Assembly (NCBI GenBank): GCA_000715685.1
Contig: KL569440.1
Coordinates: 37,045-43,957 of the forward strand
Direction: 5' to 3'
DNA: 6,913 nt
DNA from: Streptomyces lilacinus
GTDB lineage: Bacteria > Actinomycetota > Actinomycetes > Streptomycetales > Streptomycetaceae
A model generated the notes under the pieces. It made no database searches. It was not told the origin of the DNA and worked only from the letters and a program-made list of their open reading frames with translations. The translations under genes and the position numbers were made by a program. This document shows, one piece after another, positions 1 to 6,070 of the stretch. Position 1 is the stretch's first letter. Every line of letters begins with the position of its first letter.

Positions 1-723
1 CACGTCGGCCACCGCGGTCGCCATCGGCACCTGGATGCCCAGGACGTTGCGCGTGGTGTGCGCGGCGCCGCCGCCGAAGCCCACGAGCACGCCCGCCGCG
101 CCCGTGCGCATCAGGTGCAGGGCCGCGGTGTAGGTGGCGCAGCCACCGACGATGACGGGGACGTCGAGCTCGTAGATGAACTGCTTCAGGTTCAGCGGCT
201 CGGCGGCGCCGGAGACGTGCTCGGCGGAGACGGTCGTGCCGCGGATCACGAAGATGTCCACGCCCGCGTCGACGACGGCCTTGGAGAACTGCGCGGTGCG
301 CTGCGGGGAGAGCGCGGCGGCGGTCACGACACCGGAGTCGCGGACCTCCTTGATGCGCTGCCCGATCAGCTCCTCCTTGATCGGAGCGGCGTAGATCTCC
401 TGCATGCGCTTGGTCGCGGCGTGCTCGTCGAGCTCGGCGATCTCGGCCAGCAGCGGCTCGGGGTCCTCGTAGCGGGTCCACAGGCCCTCGAGGTTGAGCA
501 CGCCCAGACCGCCCAGCTCGCCGATGCGGATGGCGGTCTCGGGCGAGACGACCGAGTCCATGGGGGCGGCCAGGAACGGCAGCTCGAAGCGGTAGGCGTC
601 GATCTGCCAGGCGATCGAGACCTCCTTCGGGTCGCGGGTGCGACGACTGGGGACGACGGCGATGTCGTCGAACGCGTACGCCCGGCGGCCGCGCTTGCCG
701 CGCCCGATCTCGATCTCAGTCAC
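1..723 (-). CDS. guaB3: GuaB3-type IMP dehydrogenase-related protein (5' part; gene runs off the left edge)
   Basis: The first 241 codons are present and the frame is still open at base 1; the family is usually about 370-380 residues. It is an IMPDH/GMP-reductase superfamily TIM barrel that begins MTEIEIGRGKRGRRAY and, unlike GuaB, carries no CBS domains. Barrel landmarks are APMDSVVSPETA near residues 71-82, VIVGGCATY near 188-196 and the phosphate/active-site loop GFGGGAAHTTR at 215-225. In true IMPDHs this loop reads GxGSxCTTR, with the nucleophilic Cys three residues before the Arg; here that position is His222 (bases 58-60). The start is GTG at 723, with an SD eight bases upstream. The gene follows guaB on the same strand after a 223-bp spacer. 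Actinobacterial GuaB3 has, as far as I know, no settled activity, so I do not call it an IMP dehydrogenase in function. Family assignment is firm. Confidence 0.93.
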   Translation of the reverse strand, partial: MTEIEIGRGKRGRRAYAFDDIAVVPSRRTRDPKEVSIAWQIDAYRFELPFLAAPMDSVVSPETAIRIGELGGLGVLNLEGLWTRYEDPEPLLAEIAELDEHAATKRMQEIYAAPIKEELIGQRIKEVRDSGVVTAAALSPQRTAQFSKAVVDAGVDIFVIRGTTVSAEHVSGAAEPLNLKQFIYELDVPVIVGGCATYTAALHLMRTGAAGVLVGFGGGAAHTTRNVLGIQVPMATAVADV

Positions 724-731
724 GTCTGTGG

Positions 732-738
732 CCTTTCC
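732..738 (-). promoter_or_regulatory. Shine-Dalgarno site of guaB3
   Basis: On the minus strand GGAAAGG lies eight bases before GTG at 723-721. It decides in favour of this GTG start, which also gives the MTEIEIGRGKRG N-terminus typical of the family. Confidence 0.7.
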
Positions 739-740
739 AA

Positions 741-776
741 TTGCTCTGGCGCTCCGTCTTGCTCTGGCGCTCCGTC
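741..776 (-). repeat. Perfect 18-bp tandem duplication next to the guaB3 ribosome-binding site
   Basis: ttgctctggcgctccgtc occurs twice with no spacer (741-758 and 759-776). It ends three bases upstream of the guaB3 SD on the minus strand, so it lies in the probable 5' leader. No third copy was seen. It could be a slippage duplication or an element affecting leader structure; no function can be assigned. Confidence 0.9.
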
Positions 777-805
777 TGCCGCATCCAGTATCCCCGACGC
801 GGCGA

Positions 806-831
806 AGCCCGCGGCCTGACGGTCGCGGGCT
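806..831 (-). terminator. Hairpin in the guaB-guaB3 spacer
   Basis: agcccgcg (806-813) pairs with cgcgggct (824-831) around a 10-base loop. It lies between the duplicated guaB tail and the guaB3 leader. It could be a terminator/attenuator or a leader hairpin. There is no U-tract, as is usual in streptomycetes, so the role is uncertain. Confidence 0.4.
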
Positions 832-858
832 CCAGCGGTCTGTACGAAACTCCGACTA

Positions 859-898
859 CTACCGACGCGAGTAGTTCGGCGCTTCCACCGTCATCTGA
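859..898 (-). pseudogene. Orphan second copy of the guaB 3' end
   Basis: Bases 863-898 match 951-986, inside the end of guaB, at 34 of 36 positions with an offset of 88 bp. Read on the minus strand in the same phase it spells [12 protein letters not shown] followed by TAG (861-859), the same C-terminus as GuaB. It uses GAA for GAG, GCG for GCA and CGG for CGC, and TAG in place of TGA. Every coding difference is therefore a silent third-position change. No start codon or body precedes it; a GC-rich hairpin block separates it from the guaB stop. It is a fragment, not a gene. It most resembles the leftover half of a site-specific integration into the guaB 3' end, or a recombination remnant. Confidence 0.85.
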
Positions 899-907
899 CA
901 GCACCAC

Positions 908-944
908 CCGGGGGACCACCCCCGGACCCCCGGCCGGGGGTCCG
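908..944 (-). terminator. guaB: guaB terminator: perfect 22-bp palindrome with an overlapping second hairpin
   Basis: Bases 923-933 (cggacccccgg) are the exact reverse complement of 934-944, giving a perfect 22-bp palindrome two bases beyond the guaB stop. A second stem, ccggggg at 908-914 with cccccgg at 919-925 and loop acca, overlaps the first, so the two folds exclude each other. The position right after a stop codon and the strong GC stems argue for an intrinsic terminator without a U-tract, a form common in Streptomyces. Confidence 0.7.
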
Positions 945-946
945 CG

Positions 947-2491
<1,545 letters not shown>

Positions 2492-2514
2492 CTAACGGCC
2501 GTCACGGGTGTCCC

Positions 2515-2542
2515 ATTCCACGAGGACTGAGTCCCGCGTCAC
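2515..2542 (-). promoter_or_regulatory. guaB: Candidate housekeeping promoter of guaB
   Basis: On the minus strand GTGACG (2542-2537) and TGGAAT (2520-2515) are 16 bases apart. Each matches five of six positions of the HrdB-type TTGACG/TAGAAT pattern. The predicted start would be near 2508, about 59 bases before the ATG. The spacer contains ggact-g-agtcc (2524-2534), a dyad that could be an operator. This is a pattern match only. Confidence 0.4.
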
Positions 2543-2555
2543 TTGGAGCTTCGTA

Positions 2556-2677
2556 TGAATCGCTACTGAATCGCTTCTGAATGGCTTGACTGAAGGGCTA
2601 CTGAATCACCGCGGAATCGCTGTCGATCACCGCTGACTCGCTGCCGTATCGCCGCCGGATCACCGCCGCACCACCGC
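2556..2677. repeat. Array of eleven degenerate 11-bp units upstream of guaB
   Basis: Reading the plus strand, units start at 2556, 2567, 2578, 2591, 2602, 2613, 2624, 2634, 2645, 2656 and 2667. Nine are exactly 11 bases, one is 13 and one is 10. Examples are tgaatcgctac, tgaatcgcttc, tgaatcaccgc, cggatcaccgc and cgcaccaccgc, giving a consensus near TGAATCRCYGC. The array fills the spacer between the hairpin after shbA and the guaB promoter candidate. No open frame with sensible codons uses it. An 11-bp period is about one helical turn, so all units would face the same side of the DNA. It could be an array of protein-binding sites upstream of guaB, or neutral repeat drift. Confidence 0.75.
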
Positions 2678-2684
2678 TCCCGAC

Positions 2685-2700
2685 GGCCGCCGGGGCGGCC
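2685..2700 (-). terminator. Hairpin just after the shbA stop
   Basis: ggccgcc (2685-2691) pairs with ggcggcc (2694-2700); opening the innermost pair gives a 6-bp stem with a 4-base loop. It begins five bases beyond the shbA stop codon on the minus strand, so it probably ends that transcript. There is no U-tract. Confidence 0.55.
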
Positions 2701-2705
2701 CCCGC

Positions 2706-3281
2706 TCACTGCTCGGCGAGGGCCCGCAGCCTGCTCAGGGCCCGGTGCTGGGCCACGCGCACCGCGCCCGGCGACATACCCAGCATCTGACCCGTCTCCT
2801 CCGCCGTCAGCCCCACGGCGACCCGCAGCAGCACGAGCTCCCGCTGGTTCTCCGGAAGGTTGGCGAGCAGCTTCTTGGCCCACTCGGCATCGCTGCTCAG
2901 CAGCGCCCGCTCCTCCGGCCCGAGCGAGTCGTCCGGCTGCTCCGGCATCTCGTCGGAGGGCACGGCCGTGCTGCCGGGGTGGCGCATCGCGGCGCGCTGC
3001 AGATCGGCGACCTTGTGCGCGGCGATGGCCACGACGAAGGCCTCGAAGGGCCGCCCCGTGTCGCGGTAGCGCGGCAGGGCGCACAGCACCGCGAGGCAGA
3101 CCTCCTGGGCCAGGTCGTCCACGAAGTGGCGGGCGTCGCCCGGCAACCGCGACAGGCGCGTGCGGCAGTAGCGCAGCGCGAGCGGGTGCACCAGGGCGAG
3201 CAGGTCGTGAGTGGCGCGCCGGTCGCCCTCGACTGCGCGGGCGACGAGCGCGCCAATGGCTGTCGTGTCGTCGTCGCGCAT
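2706..3281 (-). CDS. shbA: Sigma-70 family factor ShbA (governs hrdB)
   Basis: 191 residues with a two-domain, ECF-like layout. Sigma region 2 is at about 25-100, with the core-binding segment [10 protein letters not shown] at 52-61 and [20 protein letters not shown] at 79-98. A polar linker with [22 protein letters not shown] runs to about 139. Region 4 is at about 138-190 ([24 protein letters not shown]...), with its helix-turn-helix near 158-181. The sequence and its place between bldM and guaB identify the ShbA orthologue. In S. griseus this factor transcribes hrdB, encoding the principal sigma factor, and its loss cripples growth and development. No anti-sigma gene sits beside it. ATG 3281 is chosen because the family begins MRDD; the frame stays open upstream to 3422 but codes for non-conserved sequence. 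The SD is weak (AAGG 12 bases upstream), so translation may be inefficient. Confidence 0.93.
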   Translation of the reverse strand: MRDDDTTAIGALVARAVEGDRRATHDLLALVHPLALRYCRTRLSRLPGDARHFVDDLAQEVCLAVLCALPRYRDTGRPFEAFVVAIAAHKVADLQRAAMRHPGSTAVPSDEMPEQPDDSLGPEERALLSSDAEWAKKLLANLPENQRELVLLRVAVGLTAEETGQMLGMSPGAVRVAQHRALSRLRALAEQ

Positions 3282-3504
3282 CGGTCCATGGTGCCTTGAA
3301 GCCGGATTTTCCGTGGCACCGCATCCATAGTTGTGCACCGAAGCGTTATGAGCGGGTGCGCCGGCGGTCATCTCCCGCACCTTCCCATCACGCCTGCCCG
3401 AGCCGTCCCCGAGGAACTCCATACTCCAAGGATGCGGCAGCGCGCGGGAAACGTGCAGCGGGACGGGAAGCGGGGGCGTCCCGAGCCGCGGCCACGGCGC
3501 CCCG

Positions 3505-3530
3505 CCCCGCCCGCTCCCCGGCGGGCGGGG
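3505..3530 (-). terminator. bldM: Probable bldM terminator hairpin
   Basis: ccccgcccgc (3505-3514) and gcgggcgggg (3521-3530) form a perfect 10-bp stem with a 6-base loop, about 90 bases beyond the bldM stop and well upstream of shbA. It is the strongest stem in the spacer and the best candidate for separating the two transcripts. No U-tract follows. Confidence 0.6.
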
Positions 3531-3576
3531 TGCGTCATTCCCCCGCTGTACCGCATGACACGACGCCCGAAGCGCT

Positions 3577-3614
3577 GACCGGAACGGCCCGGAAGTCGAC
3601 CGGAACGGCCCGGA
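3577..3614. repeat. 17-bp direct repeat, period 21, right after bldM
   Basis: gaccggaacggcccgga occurs exactly at 3577-3593 and 3598-3614, six bases beyond the bldM stop. The 21-bp period equals two helical turns. Each copy contains the partial dyad ccggaacggcccgg. It could be a paired protein site or a local duplication; no function is assigned. Confidence 0.88.
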
Positions 3615-3620
3615 TCACGC

Positions 3621-4232
3621 CTAGCGGACCAGGCCCCAGCGGAAGCCGAGTGCCACGGCGTGCGCCCGGTCCGACGCGCCCAGTTTCTTGAACAGACGGC
3701 GCGCGTGGGTCTTCACGGTGTCCTCGGAGAGGAACAGCTCGCGGCCGATCTCGGCGTTGGACCGACCGTGGCTCATGCCCTCGAGCACCTGGATCTCCCG
3801 CGCGGTGAGGGTGGGCGCGGCGCCCATCTCGGCCGAGCGCAGCCGCCGCGGGGCGAGCCGCCAGGTCGGGTCGGCGAGCGCCTGGGTGACCGTGGCCCGC
3901 AGCTCGGCGCGCGAGGCGTCCTTGTGGAGATAGCCGCGCGCCCCGGCGGCGACCGCGAGCGCGACCCCGTCGAGGTCCTCGGCCACCGTGAGCATGATGA
4001 TCCGGGCCCCGGGGTCGGCGGAGAGCAGCCGGCGCACGGTCTCCACACCCCCGAGTCCGGGCATGCGTACGTCCATCAGAATGAGGTCCGAACGATCGGC
4101 GCCCCAGCGGCGGAGGACTTCCTCGCCGTTGGCCGCCGTCGTCACGCGCTCGACGCCGGGCACGGTCGCCACCGCGCGACGGAGCGCTTCTCGGGCAAGC
4201 GGGGAGTCGTCGCAGACGAGGACGGATGTCAT
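3621..4232 (-). CDS. bldM: Developmental response regulator BldM
   Basis: 203 residues, exactly the length known for BldM, and the sequence matches my recollection of the S. coelicolor protein along its whole length. The receiver domain (about 1-120) shows the acidic pair Asp8-Asp9, the phospho-acceptor position Asp54 in ILMDVRMPG, Thr82 and Lys104. A LuxR-type helix-turn-helix domain occupies about 139-200 (LTAREIQVLEGMSHGRSNAEIGRELFLSEDTVKTHARRL, in part). No sensor kinase is adjacent. BldM is an orphan regulator, and its Asp54 was reported dispensable for sporulation. In Streptomyces BldM homodimers activate early developmental genes, and BldM-WhiI heterodimers activate later ones. ATG 4232 is chosen because GGAGGG lies five bases upstream and it gives the known N-terminus; a longer frame to 4379 would add 49 unconserved residues and overlap the promoter. 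An exact sigma-BldN promoter lies 134-161 bases upstream of the start. Confidence 0.98.
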   Translation of the reverse strand: MTSVLVCDDSPLAREALRRAVATVPGVERVTTAANGEEVLRRWGADRSDLILMDVRMPGLGGVETVRRLLSADPGARIIMLTVAEDLDGVALAVAAGARGYLHKDASRAELRATVTQALADPTWRLAPRRLRSAEMGAAPTLTAREIQVLEGMSHGRSNAEIGRELFLSEDTVKTHARRLFKKLGASDRAHAVALGFRWGLVR

Positions 4233-4237
4233 GGCCG

Positions 4238-4243
4238 CCCTCC
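4238..4243 (-). promoter_or_regulatory. bldM: Shine-Dalgarno site of bldM
   Basis: GGAGGG on the minus strand, five bases before ATG 4232. It is near-perfect anti-SD complementarity and decides the start against the in-frame upstream ATG at 4379. Confidence 0.85.
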
Positions 4244-4365
4244 GCAGCTGATGCGCGTCACCTTGAGCCTCCAGAGGCTGGTACTGATCGTCACCTTGTG
4301 CGGTCGACGGCACCCGGGCACTGCCACCCGCCCGACTGCTTCCTGCGTCAACCGCCTCCGCACTC

Positions 4366-4393
4366 TCAACGACGGTCACCCGAAAGAGTTACG
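4366..4393 (-). promoter_or_regulatory. bldM: Sigma-BldN promoter of bldM
   Basis: On the minus strand CGTAAC (4393-4388) and CGTTGA (4371-4366) are separated by exactly 16 bases. This is an exact match to the consensus I know for the ECF sigma factor BldN. The S. coelicolor bldM gene is a known BldN target, so this is probably its equivalent. Transcription should start near 4359, leaving a leader of about 127 bases. The spacer contains CGGGTGA (4382-4376), which resembles a BldM half-site and may indicate autoregulation. Confidence 0.92.
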
Positions 4394-4441
4394 GGCTTGG
4401 TCGGCCGTGTTCGGCACTCTACGTGAGGGCGCGGACACGGA

Positions 4442-4466
4442 GCAGGGCGCACGGGGGGCGCCCTGC
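4442..4466. repeat. 9-bp inverted repeat in the divergent region
   Basis: gcagggcgc (4442-4450) pairs perfectly with gcgccctgc (4458-4466) around acggggg. No transcript is known to end here, since both flanking genes read away from it, so a plain terminator is unlikely. An operator, an insulating terminator or a cruciform is possible. It lies about 50 bp upstream of the bldM -35. Confidence 0.6.
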
Positions 4467-4484
4467 CTTCAGGCCAAGCTATGC

Positions 4485-4593
4485 CCCATTTGCCCAGTCG
4501 GACCTGTTTTTCTTCCCATTTGCTGCTGTCTGTGGCTAGATTCGCAATGAGTCATATTTTCATCTGCTCACACAGCGGATGTTGGGCAATGGG
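4485..4593. promoter_or_regulatory. Three CCCATTTGC-like motifs upstream of whiD
   Basis: cccatttgc occurs at 4485-4493 and 4515-4523, 30 bp apart (about three helical turns). The inverted, one-base-shorter relative CCCATTGCCC lies on the minus strand at 4593-4584. The second copy overlaps the proposed whiD -35. Repeated, phased, A+T-rich motifs in a very GC-rich genome suggest regulator binding sites. The regulator is not recognised. Confidence 0.4.
4513..4542 (+). promoter_or_regulatory. whiD: Candidate whiD promoter
   Basis: TTCCCA (4513-4518) and TAGATT (4537-4542) are 18 bases apart. The -10 matches five of six bases of TAGAAT; the -35 is only 4/6. The predicted start near 4549 falls inside a perfect ATGA-G-TCAT dyad (4547-4555), a possible operator. 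The leader would be about 107 bases. A second promoter may exist. Confidence 0.35.
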
Positions 4594-4642
4594 CACTGCA
4601 CGGATCGCTGCGGATCACTTCGACGTATCGAGATATCGCTTC

Positions 4643-4649
4643 GAGGGGA
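4643..4649 (+). promoter_or_regulatory. whiD: Shine-Dalgarno site of whiD
   Basis: GAGGGGA ends six bases before ATG 4656. It supports the MADFSRLPGP start used by known WhiD proteins. Confidence 0.8.
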
Positions 4650-4655
4650 CAAGCC

Positions 4656-4982
4656 ATGGCAGATTTCTCCCGCCTTCCCGGCCCCAACGCCGACCTCTGG
4701 GACTGGCAGCTCCTGGCGGCATGCAGAGGAGTCGACAGCTCGCTCTTCTTCCATCCCGAGGGCGAGCGCGGCGCGGCCCGCAGCGCCCGGGAGACCTCCG
4801 CGAAGGAGGTGTGCATGCGCTGCCCCGTACGCGCCGAGTGCGCGGCGCACGCGCTGGCGGTGAGGGAGCCCTACGGCGTGTGGGGCGGCCTCACCGAGGA
4901 CGAGCGCGAGGAGCTCATGGGGCGCGCGCGGCACCGCCCCATCACGGCGAGCGGCGCGGGCGCGGGCGCGATGACCGCGTGA
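4656..4982 (+). CDS. whiD: Wbl-family [4Fe-4S] sporulation protein WhiD
   Basis: 108 residues, close to the roughly 112 of S. coelicolor WhiD, with the same N-terminus (MADFSRLPGPNADLWDWQLL). The four cluster ligands are Cys23, Cys53, Cys56 and Cys62 (C-x29-C-x2-C-x5-C), followed by the Wbl signature GVWGG at 74-78 and the basic stretch LMGRARHR at 87-94. WhiD holds an oxygen- and NO-sensitive [4Fe-4S] cluster and is needed for spore maturation; its holo form was shown to bind region 4 of the principal sigma factor HrdB. The C-terminal tail after about residue 95 (ITASGAGAGAMTA) is low complexity and differs from relatives I recall. The stop codon begins the first unit of a 25-bp tandem repeat, which may explain the tail variation. 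The gene is divergent from bldM and convergent with the LysR gene. Confidence 0.96.
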   Translation: MADFSRLPGPNADLWDWQLLAACRGVDSSLFFHPEGERGAARSARETSAKEVCMRCPVRAECAAHALAVREPYGVWGGLTEDEREELMGRARHRPITASGAGAGAMTA

Positions 4983-5055
4983 GCGCCCACCCACCCCCGT
5001 ACGTGAGCGCCCGCCCACCCTCGTACGCGGTGAGCGCCCACCGTCCTCGTAGCGG
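4980..5055. repeat. Three imperfect ~25-bp tandem repeats spanning the whiD stop
   Basis: Units at 4980-5003 (24 bp), 5004-5030 (27 bp) and 5031-5055 (25 bp) share TGAGCGCCC(A/G)CC near the start and CGTA near the end. Unit 1 starts with the whiD stop codon. On the minus strand units 1 and 2 each contain three closely spaced runs of at least three G, so the RNA or DNA of that strand could form G-quadruplexes. The array lies between convergent genes and may help end transcription. Confidence 0.8.
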
Positions 5056-5070
5056 CACCCCGGCGCACAC

Positions 5071-5085
5071 GCGCCCGGCGGGCGC
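5071..5085 (-). terminator. Hairpin directly after the LysR stop
   Basis: gcgccc (5071-5076) pairs with gggcgc (5080-5085), loop of three, abutting the LysR stop codon at 5088-5086. It is a likely intrinsic terminator, possibly acting in both directions between the convergent genes. Confidence 0.5.
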
Positions 5086-5997
5086 TCAGCGCCGCGCCGT
5101 CTCCGCGAGTCGGTCGAGCATGGCCCCGACCGCCGGCACCCTGGCCAGGTCCGGCAGCGTGAGGGCCACGATCTCCCGCTGCACCACCGGCTCCACCGGC
5201 ACGACACGGATCCCCTTGGACCGCACCGTCTCCAGCGCCAGCTCGGGCATCACGGCGACCCCGAGCCCGGCCCCCACGAGGCCGAAGACCGCCGGGTAGT
5301 CGTCGGTCGCGAAGTCGATGCGCGGCGTGAAGCCGGCACTCTCGCAGACCTCCACCAGATGCCGCCGGCAGCGCGGGCAGCCCGCGATCCACGGCTCCCG
5401 CTCCAGCTCCGCTATGCCGATGCGCTCCGCCCCCGCGAGCCTGTGCCCCTCGGGCACGACGCCGATGAGGCGGTCGGTCAGCAGCGGTCGTACGACGAGG
5501 TCGTCCCACTCGGCACCGGCGGCCGGGTCGGCGCCGCGCACGTCGGGGTAGCGGAAGGCCAGCGCGATCTCGCAGTCGCCCTCGCGCAGCATCTCCACCG
5601 AGCGCGGCGGCTCGGCCTCGACCAGCGAGACCCGGGTACCCGGATGGGCGGCGCGCATCTCCGCGAGTGCGCTCGGCACCAGCGTCGAGCTCCCGCTCGG
5701 GAAGGAGACCAGCCGCACCCGCCCGGCCCGGAGCCCGGCGATCGCCGCGATCTCCTCCTCGGCGGCGGTCAGCCCGGCCAGGATGCCGGCGGCGTGCCGC
5801 ACCAGCGCCTCGCCGGCCTCGGTCAGCCGCATCTCCCGGCCCGTACGGATCAGCAGCGGTGTGCCCGTCGACTGCTCCAGGGCCTTCATCTGCTGGCTGA
5901 CGGCGGGCTGGGTGCAGCCCAGCTCGCGGGCCGCGGCCGAGAACGAACCGGTGGCGGCCACCGCGCGCAGCACCCTCAGATGACGTGCCTCGATCAT
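5086..5997 (-). CDS. LysR-family transcriptional regulator
   Basis: 303 residues, the normal LysR length. The N-terminal winged helix-turn-helix is at about 1-60, with FSAAARELGCTQPAVSQQMKALE at 19-41 matching the LysR HTH signature. A linker helix runs to about 88, and the periplasmic-binding-like effector domain starts at about 91 (GRVRLVSFPSGSSTLVPSALAEM). The effector domain carries Cys207-x2-Cys210-x2-His213-x4-Cys218 (GCPRCRRHLVEVC), a possible metal or thiol-redox site; I have seen similar GCPRC segments in other actinobacterial LysR proteins but know no tested role. It is divergent from the MOSC gene 81 bp away, the usual arrangement of a LysR regulator with its target. The effector is unknown. 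The start is ATG 5997; there is no good SD but a well-placed -10, so the mRNA may be leaderless. Confidence 0.93.
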   Translation of the reverse strand: MIEARHLRVLRAVAATGSFSAAARELGCTQPAVSQQMKALEQSTGTPLLIRTGREMRLTEAGEALVRHAAGILAGLTAAEEEIAAIAGLRAGRVRLVSFPSGSSTLVPSALAEMRAAHPGTRVSLVEAEPPRSVEMLREGDCEIALAFRYPDVRGADPAAGAEWDDLVVRPLLTDRLIGVVPEGHRLAGAERIGIAELEREPWIAGCPRCRRHLVEVCESAGFTPRIDFATDDYPAVFGLVGAGLGVAVMPELALETVRSKGIRVVPVEPVVQREIVALTLPDLARVPAVGAMLDRLAETARR

Positions 5998-6003
5998 GTC
6001 TCG

Positions 6004-6033
6004 AGCATAAGCCCAGCTTGGGGCGGCTGGGAA
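6004..6033 (-). promoter_or_regulatory. Candidate leaderless promoter of the LysR gene
   Basis: On the minus strand TTCCCA (6033-6028) and TATGCT (6009-6004) are 18 bases apart. The -10 ends six bases before ATG 5997, so transcription would start at or next to the start codon. The absence of a convincing SD fits this. Confidence 0.4.
6012..6022. promoter_or_regulatory. Dyad CCCA-N3-TGGG between the divergent genes, possible LysR site
   Basis: cccagcttggg is a dyad that overlaps a second small one (aagc-cca-gctt, 6009-6019). It lies between the proposed -35 and -10 of the LysR gene, where binding would repress the regulator itself. It does not give a clean T-N11-A motif, so assignment is tentative. 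Confidence 0.3.
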
Positions 6034-6064
6034 ATATCCGTTCGATGCTTTGAGCGAGAGGGCC

Positions 6065-6070
6065 TAGGCT
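6065..6070 (+). promoter_or_regulatory. Candidate -10 (TAGGCT) of the MOSC gene
   Basis: TAGGCT agrees well with the Streptomyces TAGRNT -10 pattern and sits eight bases before ATG 6079, so transcription could start at the A of the start codon. No clear -35 is seen (TTCGAT at 6041-6046 is weak), as expected if an activator such as the divergent LysR protein is needed. Confidence 0.4.

Larger units (their letters stand above)
3282..3620. other. Spacer between bldM and shbA (339 bp)
   Basis: No convincing gene lies here. From the bldM side it holds a 17-bp direct repeat pair (3577-3614) and a strong hairpin (3505-3530). Towards shbA the sequence is less GC-rich near 3301-3350 and should hold the shbA promoter. 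TATGGAT on the minus strand (about 3328-3322) could be a -10 region, but I see no good -35 partner, so no promoter is called. Confidence 0.6.
4233..4655. other. Divergent bldM-whiD regulatory region (423 bp)
   Basis: No gene is supported here. From left to right it contains the bldM SD, a long bldM leader, the sigma-BldN promoter (4366-4393), a 9-bp-stem dyad (4442-4466), and an unusually A+T-rich stretch (about 4481-4565). That stretch carries repeated CCCATTTGC-like motifs and the likely whiD promoter; the whiD SD follows. The size and number of elements fit control of two developmental genes from one region. Confidence 0.75.

Noticed and set aside
2556..2677. CRISPR array
   Set aside because: Units are 11 bp with no spacers, are degenerate, and no cas genes are near.
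3282..3422. N-terminal extension of shbA to the ATG at 3422
   Set aside because: The extra 47 residues are not recalled from any ShbA and include likely promoter DNA; the family begins MRDD. A GTG at 3338 was considered and rejected for the same reason.
3621..4232. Part of a two-component pair with a missing kinase
   Set aside because: No kinase gene is adjacent, and BldM is known as an orphan, atypical response regulator, so nothing is missing.
4233..4379. N-terminal extension of bldM by 49 codons
   Set aside because: It is not part of known BldM and reads across the leader to just short of the sigma-BldN -35 element, and ATG 4232 has an excellent SD.
4481..5299. 272-codon plus-strand frame starting in the whiD promoter region and crossing whiD out of phase
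   Set aside because: whiD in its own frame has all Wbl cysteines, an SD and a known sequence; the longer frame has no domain and crosses the intergenic repeats.
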